A DNA stretch of 64,000 bases from Sinorhizobium sp. 6-70 (GCF_030124375.1 NZ_JASKLS010000007.1:234643-298642); one strand, 5' to 3'; shown: positions 27,706 to 37,699, numbered from the stretch's first letter. Notes: generated by a model not told the origin, from the letters alone. Made by a program: numbers and translations.

Positions 27706-27743
27706 CAAAAAAGAGGCCGCGATCTCTTGTCAAGATCGCGGCC
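27706..27743 (-). terminator. intrinsic terminator of ahcY
   Basis: Stem GGCCGCGATC (27715-27724) pairs with GATCGCGGCC (27734-27743). Read on the minus strand, CTCTTTTTTG follows. The hairpin is 31 nt beyond the ahcY stop. Confidence 0.88.
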
Positions 27744-27773
27744 ACAACATGTTGTGGATTGTCCGGCTAACGA

Positions 27774-29174
27774 TTAGTACCGGTAGTGTTCGGCCTTGAA
27801 CGGGCCCTGCGGCTTCACGCCGATATAGGCGGCCTGGTCTTCCGAGAGCTCGGTCAGCTTGGCGCCGAGCTTTGCGAGATGCAGGCGGGCGACCTTCTCG
27901 TCGAGCTGCTTCGGCAGCACGTAGACCTCGTTCTTGTAGTTCCCGCCCTTGCTGAAGAGCTCGATCTGCGCCAGCACCTGGTTGGAGAAGGAGGCCGACA
28001 TCACGAAAGATGGATGTCCGGTGGCGTTGCCGAGGTTGAGTAGCCGGCCCTCCGAAAGCAGGATCATGCGGTTGCCCTTCGGGAACTCGATCATGTCGAC
28101 CTGCGGCTTGATGTTGGTCCATTTCAGGTTGCGCAGCGCCGAGACCTGGATCTCGTTGTCGAAGTGGCCGATGTTGCCGACGATCGCCATGTCTTTCATT
28201 TCGCGCATGTGGTCCATGCGGATGACGTCCTTGTTGCCGGTCGTCGTGATGAAGATATCGGCGGTCGAAACGACGTCCTCGAGCTGAACCACTTCATAGC
28301 CGTCCATTGCGGCCTGCAGGGCGCAAATCGGATCGACTTCGGTGACTTTCACGCGTGCGCCCGCGCCCTTCAAGGAAGCGGCCGAACCCTTGCCGACGTC
28401 GCCGTAGCCGCAAACGACCGCGACCTTGCCGGCCATCATCACGTCGGTGCCGCGGCGGATGCCGTCGACGAGCGATTCCTTGCAGCCGTACTTGTTGTCG
28501 AACTTCGACTTGGTGACGCTGTCGTTGACGTTGATCGCCGGGAAGGGCAGCAGGCCCTTGGCCTGGAGCTGGTAAAGGCGGTTGACGCCGGTGGTCGTTT
28601 CTTCGGTGACGCCCTTGATGGCGTCCCGCTGCTTCGTGAACCAGCCGGGGGTTGCGGCGAGGCGCTTCTTGATCTGGGCGAAGAGGATTTCCTCCTCTTC
28701 CGAGCCCGGGTTCGAAAGCACGTTCTCGCCGGCTTCGGCGCGCGCGCCGAGCAGGATGTACATGGTAGCGTCGCCGCCATCGTCGAGAATCATGTTCGAC
28801 AGGCCGCCGTCGGCCCACTGGAAGATCTTGTCGGTATACGCCCAGTAGTCCTCAAGCGTTTCGCCCTTGACGGCGAAGACCGGAACACCGCTTGCCGCGA
28901 TGGCGGCTGCGGCGTGGTCCTGGGTCGAGAAGATGTTGCACGACGCCCAGCGAACCTCGGCACCGAGCGCAACCAGCGTCTCGATCAGCACGGCCGTCTG
29001 GATGGTCATGTGCAGCGAGCCGGTGATGCGCGCGCCCTTCAGCGGCTTCGATGCACCGAATTCCTCTCGGCAGGCCATCAGGCCCGGCATTTCCGTTTCG
29101 GCGATGGCAATTTCCTTACGGCCGAAATCGGCCAGGCCGATATTGGCGACAATATAGTCCTGAGTTGCGGTCAT
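27774..29174 (-). CDS. ahcY: adenosylhomocysteinase (S-adenosylhomocysteine hydrolase)
   Basis: Splits S-adenosylhomocysteine into adenosine and homocysteine, keeping the methylation cycle going; 466 aa. NAD-binding motif is [13 protein letters not shown]. Substrate-site segments include [21 protein letters not shown] and [10 protein letters not shown], and the C-terminal KAEHYRY is conserved. The ATG at 29174 is chosen with GGAG upstream; an in-frame extension to 29273 lacks family similarity. A perfect 9-2-9 palindrome about 135-155 nt upstream is a likely operator. A strong terminator follows the gene. Confidence 0.97.
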   Translation of the reverse strand: MTATQDYIVANIGLADFGRKEIAIAETEMPGLMACREEFGASKPLKGARITGSLHMTIQTAVLIETLVALGAEVRWASCNIFSTQDHAAAAIAASGVPVFAVKGETLEDYWAYTDKIFQWADGGLSNMILDDGGDATMYILLGARAEAGENVLSNPGSEEEEILFAQIKKRLAATPGWFTKQRDAIKGVTEETTTGVNRLYQLQAKGLLPFPAINVNDSVTKSKFDNKYGCKESLVDGIRRGTDVMMAGKVAVVCGYGDVGKGSAASLKGAGARVKVTEVDPICALQAAMDGYEVVQLEDVVSTADIFITTTGNKDVIRMDHMREMKDMAIVGNIGHFDNEIQVSALRNLKWTNIKPQVDMIEFPKGNRMILLSEGRLLNLGNATGHPSFVMSASFSNQVLAQIELFSKGGNYKNEVYVLPKQLDEKVARLHLAKLGAKLTELSEDQAAYIGVKPQGPFKAEHYRY

Positions 29175-29304
29175 GGAGTTCTCCAGGGCTGATCTTTTCC
29201 GGCCGCGCCGGCCCTCTGGCCTTTTGGCGGCGTGACAACGCCTCCCGCGCAGGATCACGGGGAGAGTGGGCACGGTCTATCAGGAATCGGCGGGCAGGGC
29301 AACC

Positions 29305-29338
29305 GCGATATAAAGAAGTCTTTATATGTTTATATCGC
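29305..29338. promoter_or_regulatory. palindromic operator candidate upstream of ahcY (SahR-like)
   Basis: ATATAAAGA at 29308-29316 and TCTTTATAT at 29319-29327 form a perfect inverted repeat with a 2-nt centre. An overlapping outer pair, GCGATATA (29305-29312) and TATATCGC (29331-29338), is also perfect. The region is strikingly AT-rich in a GC-rich genome and lies upstream of the methyl-cycle gene ahcY. The SahR family is known to control such genes in Proteobacteria through A/T-rich palindromes. Assignment to SahR is inference. Confidence 0.55.
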
Positions 29339-29374
29339 CGGAATGGCTTCAGTTTGAACGCGCGATGAGCCGCG

Positions 29375-29668
29375 TCAGATTTCTTCGCCGAACTTGTCGC
29401 GCACCAAAGCGTCGAGGGCGTTGAGCGCCTCTTCCGCCTGGAGGCCGCTGGCGGTCACGAAAACGGTGCAGCCGGTGCTGGCGGCGAGCATCATCAGGCC
29501 CATGATCGACGTGCCGCCGACCGTCATACCGTCCTTGGAGACGGTGATCTCGGCATCATAGGCTTCGACGGTCTGGACGAATTTCGCCGACGCGCGTGCA
29601 TGCAGGCCGCGTTTGTTGATGATCAGCAGCTCCCGAGTCAGCGACATGTCCGGGCGATGGTCCATCAT
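29375..29668 (-). CDS. ptsH: phosphocarrier protein HPr
   Basis: Small PTS phosphocarrier (about 90-97 aa). The phospho-His is in NKRGLHARASAKFV (His16 if translation starts at ATG 29647, His23 from ATG 29668). The regulatory serine segment GGTSIMGLMMLAA corresponds to the HPrK target Ser46. I give the longer start because its ATGA overlaps the manX stop, but ATG 29647 yields the usual N-terminus. Here HPr works with EIIA (manX) and HprK in a regulatory phosphorelay rather than in sugar import; no PTS permease is nearby. It is the last gene of the chvI-chvG-hprK-manX-ptsH series. Confidence 0.92.
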   Translation of the reverse strand: MMDHRPDMSLTRELLIINKRGLHARASAKFVQTVEAYDAEITVSKDGMTVGGTSIMGLMMLAASTGCTVFVTASGLQAEEALNALDALVRDKFGEEI

Positions 29669-30066
29669 TTTCCACTCAGCACACGGCTGGCGACATTGAT
29701 GTATTTGCGCCCCGCCTCGGAGGCCTCGACGAGGGCCTTGTCCATGTCGCTTTCGCCGCGAACGCCGGCAAGCTTGATCAGCATCGGCAGATTGACGCCG
29801 GCGATCACCTCGACGCTGCCGCTGCGCATGACCGAGATGGCAAGGTTGGAGGGCGTGCCGCCGAACATGTCCGTCAGGATGATGACGCCATTGCCCTCGT
29901 CCGCGCCCGCAACCGCATCGAGGATGTCCTGACGCCGCTGGTCCATGTCGTCCTCGGGCCCGATGCACACGGTCTCGATAGCTTTTTGCGGACCAACCAC
30001 ATGCTCCAACGCATGCCGAAACTCTTCCGCCAGCTTGCCATGGGTGACAAGCACAAGTCCGATCAT
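29665..30066 (-). CDS. manX: PTS system mannose-type EIIA protein
   Basis: Soluble EIIA-Man domain protein of 133 aa that accepts phosphate from HPr. The phospho-His is His9 in LVLVTHGKLAEEF, and the fold is supported by ILTDMFGGTPSNLA and VIAGVNLPMLIKL. There are no EIIB, EIIC or EIID domains in the region, so it is probably regulatory. It overlaps ptsH by 4 nt and follows hprK by 155 nt. In related rhizobia this EIIA is part of the nitrogen/carbon-responsive PTS linked to ChvG. Confidence 0.93.
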   Translation of the reverse strand: MIGLVLVTHGKLAEEFRHALEHVVGPQKAIETVCIGPEDDMDQRRQDILDAVAGADEGNGVIILTDMFGGTPSNLAISVMRSGSVEVIAGVNLPMLIKLAGVRGESDMDKALVEASEAGRKYINVASRVLSGK

Positions 30067-30221
30067 GGGTATCTTTGCTCCAACTGCATAGCAACTCGTT
30101 GATGGTCAGATATCGCAATGCAGCAATTTCGTCCACCTGTTGGGGCGGCCATCTTGGCAAGGAAAAGGGGAAGTGCAAGCCAAAAATGCCGAAAAAGCAG
30201 CCTTTGTGCCCTCGGATAAGG

Positions 30222-30680
30222 CTAAAGTGCTAAATTTTTGGGTAGCAACGCGTGCAGTGCATCGAAAGGGGAAACGGGGTTTTCAACGGGAACGCGCAGC
30301 AGCGGCAGACTTCGCCCAATTTCTAGCTGCAACTCTTCGTTCTCGGGCGGCAGGCGCGCGTCGCGGGACGGCCGGACTGGCATGATCGCCCAGTCGAGAA
30401 CGCAGGCGGAAACCGTTTCGACGGCCACGATGCCGCTGCCGCGGATCTCGATCAGGCCGCGAATGGATGGCGGGCACCGCGCGATGATCCGGTCGTTCTC
30501 AAGGCTGAGATCGACCCGGTCATCGGCGACGAGTGCCGCGAAACGTCCGCGGCGCCTCGCCTCGGAGATGCAGGAAAGCGCGAGCGCCGACTTGCCCGAG
30601 CCGGAACGGCCGGTAACCAGAAATCCGGTCGTGCCGAGAACGATCGCCGTTGCGTGGATATTGCAGGCCGGCGCGGTCAC
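30222..30680 (-). CDS. hprK: short HPr kinase/phosphorylase
   Basis: Phosphorylates the regulatory Ser of HPr. At 152 aa it is only the C-terminal catalytic half of the Gram-positive type (about 310 aa), the normal short form in Alphaproteobacteria. Walker A is GRSGSGKS (about residues 24-31), followed by LVADDRVDL and the signature RGLIEIRGSGIV. Its ATG overlaps the stop of chvG (ATGA), so kinase-sensor and HprK are translated together. The context suggests that envelope/acid sensing by ChvG-ChvI and PTS status are produced in fixed ratio. Confidence 0.93.
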   Translation of the reverse strand: MTAPACNIHATAIVLGTTGFLVTGRSGSGKSALALSCISEARRRGRFAALVADDRVDLSLENDRIIARCPPSIRGLIEIRGSGIVAVETVSACVLDWAIMPVRPSRDARLPPENEELQLEIGRSLPLLRVPVENPVSPFDALHALLPKNLAL

Positions 30681-32476
30681 TGGTGTGGCTCGGCGGGCAG
30701 CGAGAGGATGAAGCGGGCGCCGGTCACGTGCCCGCCCTGGCCGACGATGTTTTCCGCCTTCAGCGTGCCGCCATGCGCTTCGGCGATCTGGCGGGAAATC
30801 GAAAGGCCGAGGCCGGAATTCTGACCAAAATCCTCGCCCTCGGGCCGGTCGGTATAGAAGCGTTCGAAAATCCGGTCGATGTCCTCGGCCTGGATGCCTG
30901 GTCCGTTGTCTTCGATATAAACGATGCAGCGGGAGCGTGAGCGGGTCAGGCGGACGATGATGCGGCCATTCTGCTCGGGAACGAAGGAGCGGGCGTTTTC
31001 GATGAGGTTCGTGACGATCTGGCCGATGCGCAACTCGTAGCCGTTGACGACAAAGCTCGCGCGCGGATTGTCCTTGCGGTCGATGACGAAGTCGAGGAGC
31101 ACCGGCTTCTTCTTGCTGCGGATCTGTCGGGAAATGTCGATGAGATCGCCAAGCAGCTTCTCCAGGTCGATCTTCTTGGCGTCGCTGCGCGCCAGTTCCG
31201 CATCGAGGCGCGAGGCGTCGGAAATATCGCTGATCAGCCGGTCGAGGCGGCGCACATCGTGCTGGATGACGTCGAGCAGCCGTTTCTTCGAATCCTCGTT
31301 GCGCGCGAGCGGCAGGGTCTCAACGGCGCTGCGCAGCGATGTGAGCGGGTTCTTGAGCTCATGGCTGACGTCGGCGGCAAAGTTTTCGATCGCCGCGATG
31401 CGGTCATAGAGTGCCGTCGTCATTTCCCGGAGCGCCACGGAGAGGTTGCCGATTTCGTCCTGGCGCGAGGAAAAGTCCGGGATTTCCTCCCGTTCCTTCG
31501 CACCGCCGCGGCGCACGCGGATCGCGGCAGCCGACAGCCTTCTCAGCGGATTGGCGATCGTCGACGACAGAAGCAGCGACAGGATGACGTTGACGAGGGC
31601 CGCAACGCCGAAGACGCGGATGATGGCGAGGCGCTCGGCGTGGACGATCTTGTCGATATCGCCCGCCTGCGTCGAAAGCAGGAGCACGCCGAGCACGGCG
31701 CGGAAACGCTGCACGGGCACCGCGACCGAAACGATCAACTCGCCCTTCTCCGTCACCCGCACGACGGCGCCGCGCACACCGGTCAGTGCGTTCATGACCT
31801 CCGGGTAGATCGAACCGTTGCCGCCCGGCGGCTCCTTGTAGAGCGGCAGGTCGCCCGGCTGCAGCAGCCGGTTGAGCCACACGCTGAGCTTGTCGGCGAT
31901 GCCGGTCGTTTCCGGATCGACCGGCGGCAGGTCGAAGCGCAGCACCTGGCCGCCGCTATAGAGGTGGCGGGAGTCGAGCAGCAGATCGGCATCGGCGTCG
32001 AAGAGGCGGGCGCGCGTCCGCGTCGGCGAAATCAGGCGTCTCAGGACCGGCGCTACGCGCTCCTGGATGATCGGAAACTCGAGGTCTTCGTCGCTCGGCA
32101 GCGGCGTGATGCTTTCACCGGCCTGGAGTTCGAGCAGTTTTTCCGGATCGATGGTGATCGAGTTGGTATCGACCGAGGCGGAGGCGGAAATTGCCCCGGC
32201 GATGATCTCGCCCTGGGTGAGGAGGCTTTCCACACGGGCGTCGATCAGACCCTCGCGGAACTGGTTGAGATACATGATGCCGCCGACGAGCACCACGAGC
32301 GCAACGAGGTTGAAGAAGACGATGCGGCGGGTGAGGCTCGAAAAGACGGCGTTGCCGAACAGGCGTCGGATCAGGGTGAAGGGATGCGCCCACCGGCGCT
32401 GGCCGCGCGCCGATGCCCGCCCTTCGATATCCTCGAGATCGCCCTGCAAGACTTCTACCAAGTCTCCTGCTCCCAC
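30677..32476 (-). CDS. chvG: two-component sensor histidine kinase ChvG/ExoS
   Basis: Inner-membrane sensor of about 599 aa controlling exopolysaccharide, flagella, acid adaptation and symbiosis through ChvI. Membrane segments lie near residues 55-77 and 280-300, flanking a periplasmic sensing domain of about 200 residues. A HAMP region, the H-box FAADVSHELKNPLT (His372 from the GTG start), N-box NLIENA, DNGPGI and GLGLSI follow. The start is GTG 32476; the exact position is uncertain because no strong ribosome site is next to it. chvI lies upstream, separated by about 296 nt with a RIME element, and hprK overlaps downstream. Confidence 0.95.
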   Translation of the reverse strand: MGAGDLVEVLQGDLEDIEGRASARGQRRWAHPFTLIRRLFGNAVFSSLTRRIVFFNLVALVVLVGGIMYLNQFREGLIDARVESLLTQGEIIAGAISASASVDTNSITIDPEKLLELQAGESITPLPSDEDLEFPIIQERVAPVLRRLISPTRTRARLFDADADLLLDSRHLYSGGQVLRFDLPPVDPETTGIADKLSVWLNRLLQPGDLPLYKEPPGGNGSIYPEVMNALTGVRGAVVRVTEKGELIVSVAVPVQRFRAVLGVLLLSTQAGDIDKIVHAERLAIIRVFGVAALVNVILSLLLSSTIANPLRRLSAAAIRVRRGGAKEREEIPDFSSRQDEIGNLSVALREMTTALYDRIAAIENFAADVSHELKNPLTSLRSAVETLPLARNEDSKKRLLDVIQHDVRRLDRLISDISDASRLDAELARSDAKKIDLEKLLGDLIDISRQIRSKKKPVLLDFVIDRKDNPRASFVVNGYELRIGQIVTNLIENARSFVPEQNGRIIVRLTRSRSRCIVYIEDNGPGIQAEDIDRIFERFYTDRPEGEDFGQNSGLGLSISRQIAEAHGGTLKAENIVGQGGHVTGARFILSLPAEPHQ

Positions 32477-32505
32477 GACGAAATTTTCGTCGCCTTCCTT
32501 TCCTT

Positions 32506-32603
32506 GCAGCGCCGCGCGCCTTGTCAGGCGCGCAAAGGACGCGGCAGCATTTTGAATTGCCGCATGTATCCTTAAATCGGCTAGGATTTAAGGATACATG
32601 CAG
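32506..32603 (+). repeat. RIME-like element, copy 4, in the chvI-chvG intergenic region
   Basis: Full-length copy starting GCAGCGCCGCGCGCCTTGTC, with AGGCGCGCAAAGGACGCGG, CAGCATTTTGAATTGCCGCAT and a fine second palindrome (ATGTATCCTTAAATCGG / GATTTAAGGATACAT). RIMEs were originally described from the chvI-chvG (pckA-downstream) region of rhizobia, so this is the orthologous place. Confidence 0.88.
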
Positions 32604-32772
32604 TGGCGCCGGCACATCACATCTATCTGCCTGATCCGGGCTCATGCGCGCCGGTGCGGCTCGTGTCCCGTGGGTGCGGCATGCCCGACGCGGGCTGCCA
32701 CTCCCGCATCGCCGTTACGCCATTTCTGCATGATCCACAATCGCCGCTGTGGCAAGCGTGAAGCGGCGGCCG

Positions 32773-33498
32773 TCAGGCCGTCTCGCGAAAACGATAGCCG
32801 ACGCCGTAGAGCGTTTCGATCATGTCGAAGTCGTTGTCGACCATCTTGAACTTCTTGCGAAGCCGCTTGATGTGGCTGTCGATCGTGCGGTCATCCACAT
32901 AGACCTGCTCATCATAGGCGGCATCCATCAATGCGTCACGGCTCTTCACCACGCCCGGACGCTGCGCCAGCGAGTGCAGGATGAGAAATTCGGTGACCGT
33001 CAGCGTCACCGACTCGTTCTTCCAGGTGCAGGTGTGGCGCTCCTGGTCCATCACGAGCTGGCCCCGTTCCAGTGAACGGGATGGCGCGTCGGAAGGCTTT
33101 GCCGTGCCGATGGCGCCGACCGCGGCGAGGTCGCGGTTCGGGGCGCGACGCAGGATCGCCTTGACGCGCTCGACCAGCAGGCGCTGGGAGAAAGGCTTGG
33201 TGATGAAATCGTCGGCACCCATCTTGAGGCCGAAGAGCTCGTCGATTTCCTCGTCCTTGGAGGTCAGAAAAATCACCGGCAGGTCGGACTTCTGCCTGAG
33301 CCGGCGCAACAGTTCCATGCCGTCCATGCGCGGCATCTTGATGTCGAAGATCGCGAGCTGTGGCGGACGCGCCAGCAGGCCTTCGAGTGCCGATGCACCG
33401 TCGGTGTAGGTTTCGACCTTGTAGCCCTCGGCTTCCAGCGCGATGGACACGGACGTCAGGATGTTGCGGTCGTCATCGACAAGCGCGATGGTCTGCAT
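32773..33498 (-). CDS. chvI: two-component response regulator ChvI
   Basis: OmpR-family transcription factor, 241 aa. The receiver domain has acidic pocket VDDD (8-10), phospho-acceptor Asp52 in [11 protein letters not shown], and the conserved Thr and Lys in LTSKDE and TKPFS. The C-terminal winged helix ends with [16 protein letters not shown] ... TLYGVGYRF. It acts with ChvG. The ATG at 33498 gives the normal N-terminus [10 protein letters not shown]. It is transcribed away from pckA; a possible -10 (TATACT on the minus strand) lies at 33582-33587. Confidence 0.96.
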   Translation of the reverse strand: MQTIALVDDDRNILTSVSIALEAEGYKVETYTDGASALEGLLARPPQLAIFDIKMPRMDGMELLRRLRQKSDLPVIFLTSKDEEIDELFGLKMGADDFITKPFSQRLLVERVKAILRRAPNRDLAAVGAIGTAKPSDAPSRSLERGQLVMDQERHTCTWKNESVTLTVTEFLILHSLAQRPGVVKSRDALMDAAYDEQVYVDDRTIDSHIKRLRKKFKMVDNDFDMIETLYGVGYRFRETA

Positions 33499-33829
33499 CG
33501 TATTCAACTCCGTCTCTTGAGGTCCGTTGGCCAGACCCGCCTTCAAGAATCGCGGCAACCGCGAGTCACCGGCGTTACTTGAGTATAAAGGTGGAACAAA
33601 TTGTGGCGAAGCACAAAAGCGCCGCCTGCCAATCGTCTCGGGACTGGCCGACAAATGTGTCTCGCAGAGGCATAATTCAACCGATTAAAAAATACACATT
33701 TTTCTTTAAATCGATTAATATACTGATATCATTATTGTTTTAGGAGTCGATATCTTGTCTTCGATCAACCTTGTCGGTATGTTCCGACGACATTCCCCAC
33801 CAATGGCCAATGACAAAGGAAGCTTGACC
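33499..33829. other. divergent promoter region between chvI and pckA
   Basis: About 330 nt shared by the leaders of chvI (leftward) and pckA (rightward). The half next to pckA (about 33670-33750) is markedly AT-rich and contains the palindrome around 33704-33720. A possible chvI -10 is at 33582-33587, with a weak -35 17 nt away. No ORF is credible here. Confidence 0.6.
33704..33720. promoter_or_regulatory. LacI-type operator candidate in the pckA promoter
   Basis: The sequence CTTTAAATCGATTAATA is an imperfect palindrome centred on ATCGAT, as in LacI/GalR-family operators. S. meliloti pckA is known to be controlled by the LacI-family regulator PckR through a palindrome in its promoter; I infer that this is the corresponding site. 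It lies about 110-125 nt upstream of the pckA ATG. Confidence 0.55.
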
Positions 33830-35440
<1,611 letters not shown>

Positions 35441-35464
35441 AGATCGCTGGCTATGATTCACGTG

Positions 35465-35493
35465 AAACCCGGCCCGCTTGGGCCGGGTTTTCG
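35465..35493 (+). terminator. intrinsic terminator of pckA
   Basis: AAACCCGGCC (35465-35474) pairs with GGCCGGGTTT (35481-35490) around a 6-nt loop and is followed by a short T tract, 24 nt after the pckA stop. Confidence 0.88.
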
Positions 35494-35540
35494 CGTTCTA
35501 TCCTGATTGTTTTCAAATGCTTCGCTATAGCTGTTTTCTA

Positions 35541-35690
35541 GGTGCGCAATTCCAGGCGGTAAACCGCTGCACGCTTTCCCTGGAATTGCTGGCCACGGTG
35601 ATTTTCGGATTGATTCGATCCAAAATCATGAACGTGATCGATTCTGATGAGTTAGAGACGGGAAGGGCAACCGCTTGCCCGCGGCATCAG
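35541..35690 (+). repeat. rhizobial mosaic inverted repeat, family B copy 1
   Basis: Composite element. GCAATTCCAGG (35545-35555) and CCTGGAATTGC (35579-35589) flank GGTAAACCGCTGCACGCTTT. Then comes an inverted pair GATTTTCGGAT ... GATCCAAAATC (35600-35627) and the block AACGTGATCGATTCTGATG with GTTAGAGACGGGA. The same blocks occur near 39031-39145, and the first pair also at 50210-50254. Confidence 0.7.
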
Positions 35691-35711
35691 GACGATTGAA
35701 ACGGAGCAAAC

Positions 35712-36146
35712 ATGGCCAGCGATCCGCTTTACATCAACGACCGCATCGTCATTGCCGGCTGGGAATTGACGGAGCAGTTCGTGCTGGCCGGCGGACCGGG
35801 CGGACAGAACGTCAACAAGGTGTCAACGGCCGTCCAGCTCTTCTTTGACATCCAGGCGTCGCCGTCGCTGCCGGACAGCGTCAAGGCGAATGCGTTGAGA
35901 CTTGCCGGCCGCCGTGTTTCCAAGGACGGCGTGCTGATGATCGAGGCCAATCGGTTTCGCAGCCAGGAACGCAATCGCGAGGATGCGCGCGAGCGGCTGA
36001 AGGAACTGATCCTGAAGGCGGCCGAGCCGCCGCCACCGCCGCGCAAGAAAACGAAGCCGACCCGCGGTTCGATCGAGCGGCGGCTAAAGGAGAAATCCGG
36101 CCGCGCCGAAATCAAGAAACTCCGCGGCCGGCCCGGTGGCGAGTGA
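35712..36146 (+). CDS. arfB: alternative ribosome-rescue factor (peptidyl-tRNA hydrolase ArfB)
   Basis: Releases peptides from ribosomes stalled on truncated mRNA. The 144-aa protein has the release-factor catalytic GGQ in LAGGPGGQNVNKVST (GGQ at residues 30-32). After a Pro-rich linker, a strongly basic C-terminal tail (about residues 105-142, many Lys/Arg) fits into the empty mRNA channel in ArfB. Ribosome site CGGAG precedes the ATG. It is monocistronic after the pckA terminator and a repeat. Confidence 0.94.
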   Translation: MASDPLYINDRIVIAGWELTEQFVLAGGPGGQNVNKVSTAVQLFFDIQASPSLPDSVKANALRLAGRRVSKDGVLMIEANRFRSQERNREDARERLKELILKAAEPPPPPRKKTKPTRGSIERRLKEKSGRAEIKKLRGRPGGE

Positions 36147-36288
36147 GGGAATCCGGACTGCGTGCGTGCGCCGGAAAACCGTGCCCGCGTCTCTTCGCAC
36201 CGGCCAAGCGAATCTTTCGGCCGCTCTCTTGAACTTTCGCCGGTGCCGCCCTCTTTTATCGAGAGGCATCTGCGAAGAGGAGGCAACC

Positions 36289-36762
36289 ATGGGTTTGTTC
36301 AGCTTTATCAAGAATGCCGGCAAGAAGCTCGGGATCGGTGGTGACGACACACCGCCGGATGCCGACAGTGTCCAGAAGGAGCTCGCCTCGCATGACCTCG
36401 GCACCAAGGACGTAGAAGTCGAAGTCGTGGACGACAAGGTTGTCCTCAAGGGCGTCGTGAAGGATCAGTCGACGTTCGAAAAGGCCGTCGTCGCCGTCGG
36501 CAACACGCTCGGTGTGTCGGCCGTCGAAGCGTCCGATCTCAAGGTCGCAGATGCAGGCGCTGCGCCCGCACCGGCCAAGGCGCCCGTCTTCTACACGGTG
36601 AAGAAGGGCGACAATCTCTGGAAGATCGCCGAGGCGCAGTACGGCAAGGGCAAGGGCGTCAAACACACGCTGATCTTCGAAGCGAACAAGCCGATGCTGA
36701 AAGACCCCGACAAGATCTATCCGGGGCAGGTGCTGCGCATTCCGGATCTGGATGCCGGCTGA
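36289..36762 (+). CDS. kbp: BON-LysM domain protein, Kbp/YgaU-like
   Basis: Protein of 157 aa with a BON domain (about residues 25-85) and a C-terminal LysM domain (about 100-155, VFYTVKKGDNLWKIAEAQYGKG ... YPGQVLRIP). This matches E. coli Kbp, a cytoplasmic potassium-binding protein; no signal peptide is seen. The ATG at 36289 is selected because AAGAGGAGG ends six bases upstream; the frame is open further but overlaps arfB. The potassium-sensing role is transferred from the family. Confidence 0.88.
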   Translation: MGLFSFIKNAGKKLGIGGDDTPPDADSVQKELASHDLGTKDVEVEVVDDKVVLKGVVKDQSTFEKAVVAVGNTLGVSAVEASDLKVADAGAAPAPAKAPVFYTVKKGDNLWKIAEAQYGKGKGVKHTLIFEANKPMLKDPDKIYPGQVLRIPDLDAG

Positions 36763-36806
36763 ACGACGGTATTTTCGGGTGGCGACCAGGTCCCGCGAAG
36801 ACTATA

Positions 36807-36870
36807 TCGCTGTAGGACTTTGAATTGGTGCATGTTTTCTCCCCAGGGGCGATTTAGGGAAACATGCCAT
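36807..36870 (+). repeat. RIME-like element, copy 5 (5'-shortened)
   Basis: Starts near CGCTGTAGGACTTTGAATTG and keeps the second palindrome (GCATGTTTTCTCCCC ... GGGGCGATTTAGGGAAACATGC). The first palindrome is absent or decayed. It lies between kbp and alkB. Confidence 0.7.
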
Positions 36871-36911
36871 AGGGCCCGTCGATCGCTGCGGCGGATGACG
36901 GGACAGACGCG

Positions 36912-37523
36912 ATGCAGGTGCTGCCGAAAGGTATAAGACACATTCCGGGTTTTCTTGACCGCTCCCGCCAACAGGAGCTGATCGAGGCCATCCGTCTGGT
37001 CGTTGCGGAGGCGCCACTCTTCGTGCCGGAAATGCCGAAGACCGGAAAGCCGATGTCGGTGCGCATGACCAATTGCGGTCCGCTCGGCTGGGTTACCGAT
37101 CGCGAACGGGGCTATCGCTATCAGGCGGAGCACCCGGTGACGGGCAAGCCTTGGCCGGCAATGCCGCCGACGCTCATCGACATCTGGCACGCGGTTTCGG
37201 CGAGCGACAAGGAGCCGGAGGCCTGCCTCGTCAACTTCTATTCCGCGGACGCGCGCATGGGTCTGCATCAGGACAGGGACGAACGAGACCTCGAGACGGC
37301 CGTCGTTTCGATATCGCTCGGCGATACCTGCCTCTTTCGCGTCGGCGGCCGGGAGCGCAGCGGACAGACGATCTCGTTCAAGCTTGCGAGCGGCGATGTC
37401 GTCGTGCTTGGTGGCGAAGGCAGGCTCGCCTTCCACGGCGTCGACCGCATCTATCCGAACACCTCGACGCTTTTGAAGAACGGCGGCCGGCTCAACCTGA
37501 CCTTGCGGCGGGTCAACGTCTGA
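36912..37523 (+). CDS. alkB: DNA oxidative demethylase AlkB
   Basis: 2-oxoglutarate/Fe(II)-dependent dioxygenase of 203 aa that removes 1-methyladenine and 3-methylcytosine from DNA. The iron triad is His119 and Asp121 (GLHQDRDE) plus His175 (FHGVDRI). The 2-oxoglutarate arginines are in GGRLNLTLRRVNV (Arg193, Arg199). MTNCGPLGWVTD matches the nucleotide-recognition lid. It converges with coaA across a long palindromic repeat. Confidence 0.95.
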   Translation: MQVLPKGIRHIPGFLDRSRQQELIEAIRLVVAEAPLFVPEMPKTGKPMSVRMTNCGPLGWVTDRERGYRYQAEHPVTGKPWPAMPPTLIDIWHAVSASDKEPEACLVNFYSADARMGLHQDRDERDLETAVVSISLGDTCLFRVGGRERSGQTISFKLASGDVVVLGGEGRLAFHGVDRIYPNTSTLLKNGGRLNLTLRRVNV

Positions 37524-37567
37524 GGTCCTTTAGAGGTTGCCTAACGATGACGCTCGTAGCGCGGCGC

Positions 37568-37686
37568 CCCTCACCCTAACCCTCTCCCCGCAGGCGGGGA
37601 GAGGGGACTTGTCATGACGCCGGGCCGCGAGTCCCTTCTTCCCGCAGGCGGGTAGAAGGTGGCCGGCAGGCCGGATGAGGGCCCCC
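37568..37686. repeat. long mosaic palindromic repeat between convergent alkB and coaA (family C)
   Basis: Contains two hairpins. One is CCTCTCCCCGC / GCGGGGAGAGG inside a CCTCACCCTAACC context. The other is CTTCTTCCCGC / GCGGGTAGAAG followed by GGCCGGCAGGCCGGATGAGGG. A second copy in the opposite orientation is at 52725-52836, also between convergent genes. Confidence 0.85.
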
Positions 37687-37699
37687 TTGCATAACCGCT

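Larger units (their letters stand above)
27378..27773. other. intergenic region between divL and ahcY
   Basis: About 400 nt that hold the divL leader and promoter region, a RIME-like element (27548-27643) and the ahcY terminator (27706-27743). The open frame continuing upstream of divL is caused by high GC and repeat sequence, and I do not regard it as coding. Confidence 0.6.

Noticed and set aside
29175..29374. SAM/SAH riboswitch upstream of ahcY
   Set aside because: I could not find the expected helices; the AT-rich palindrome fits a protein operator better.
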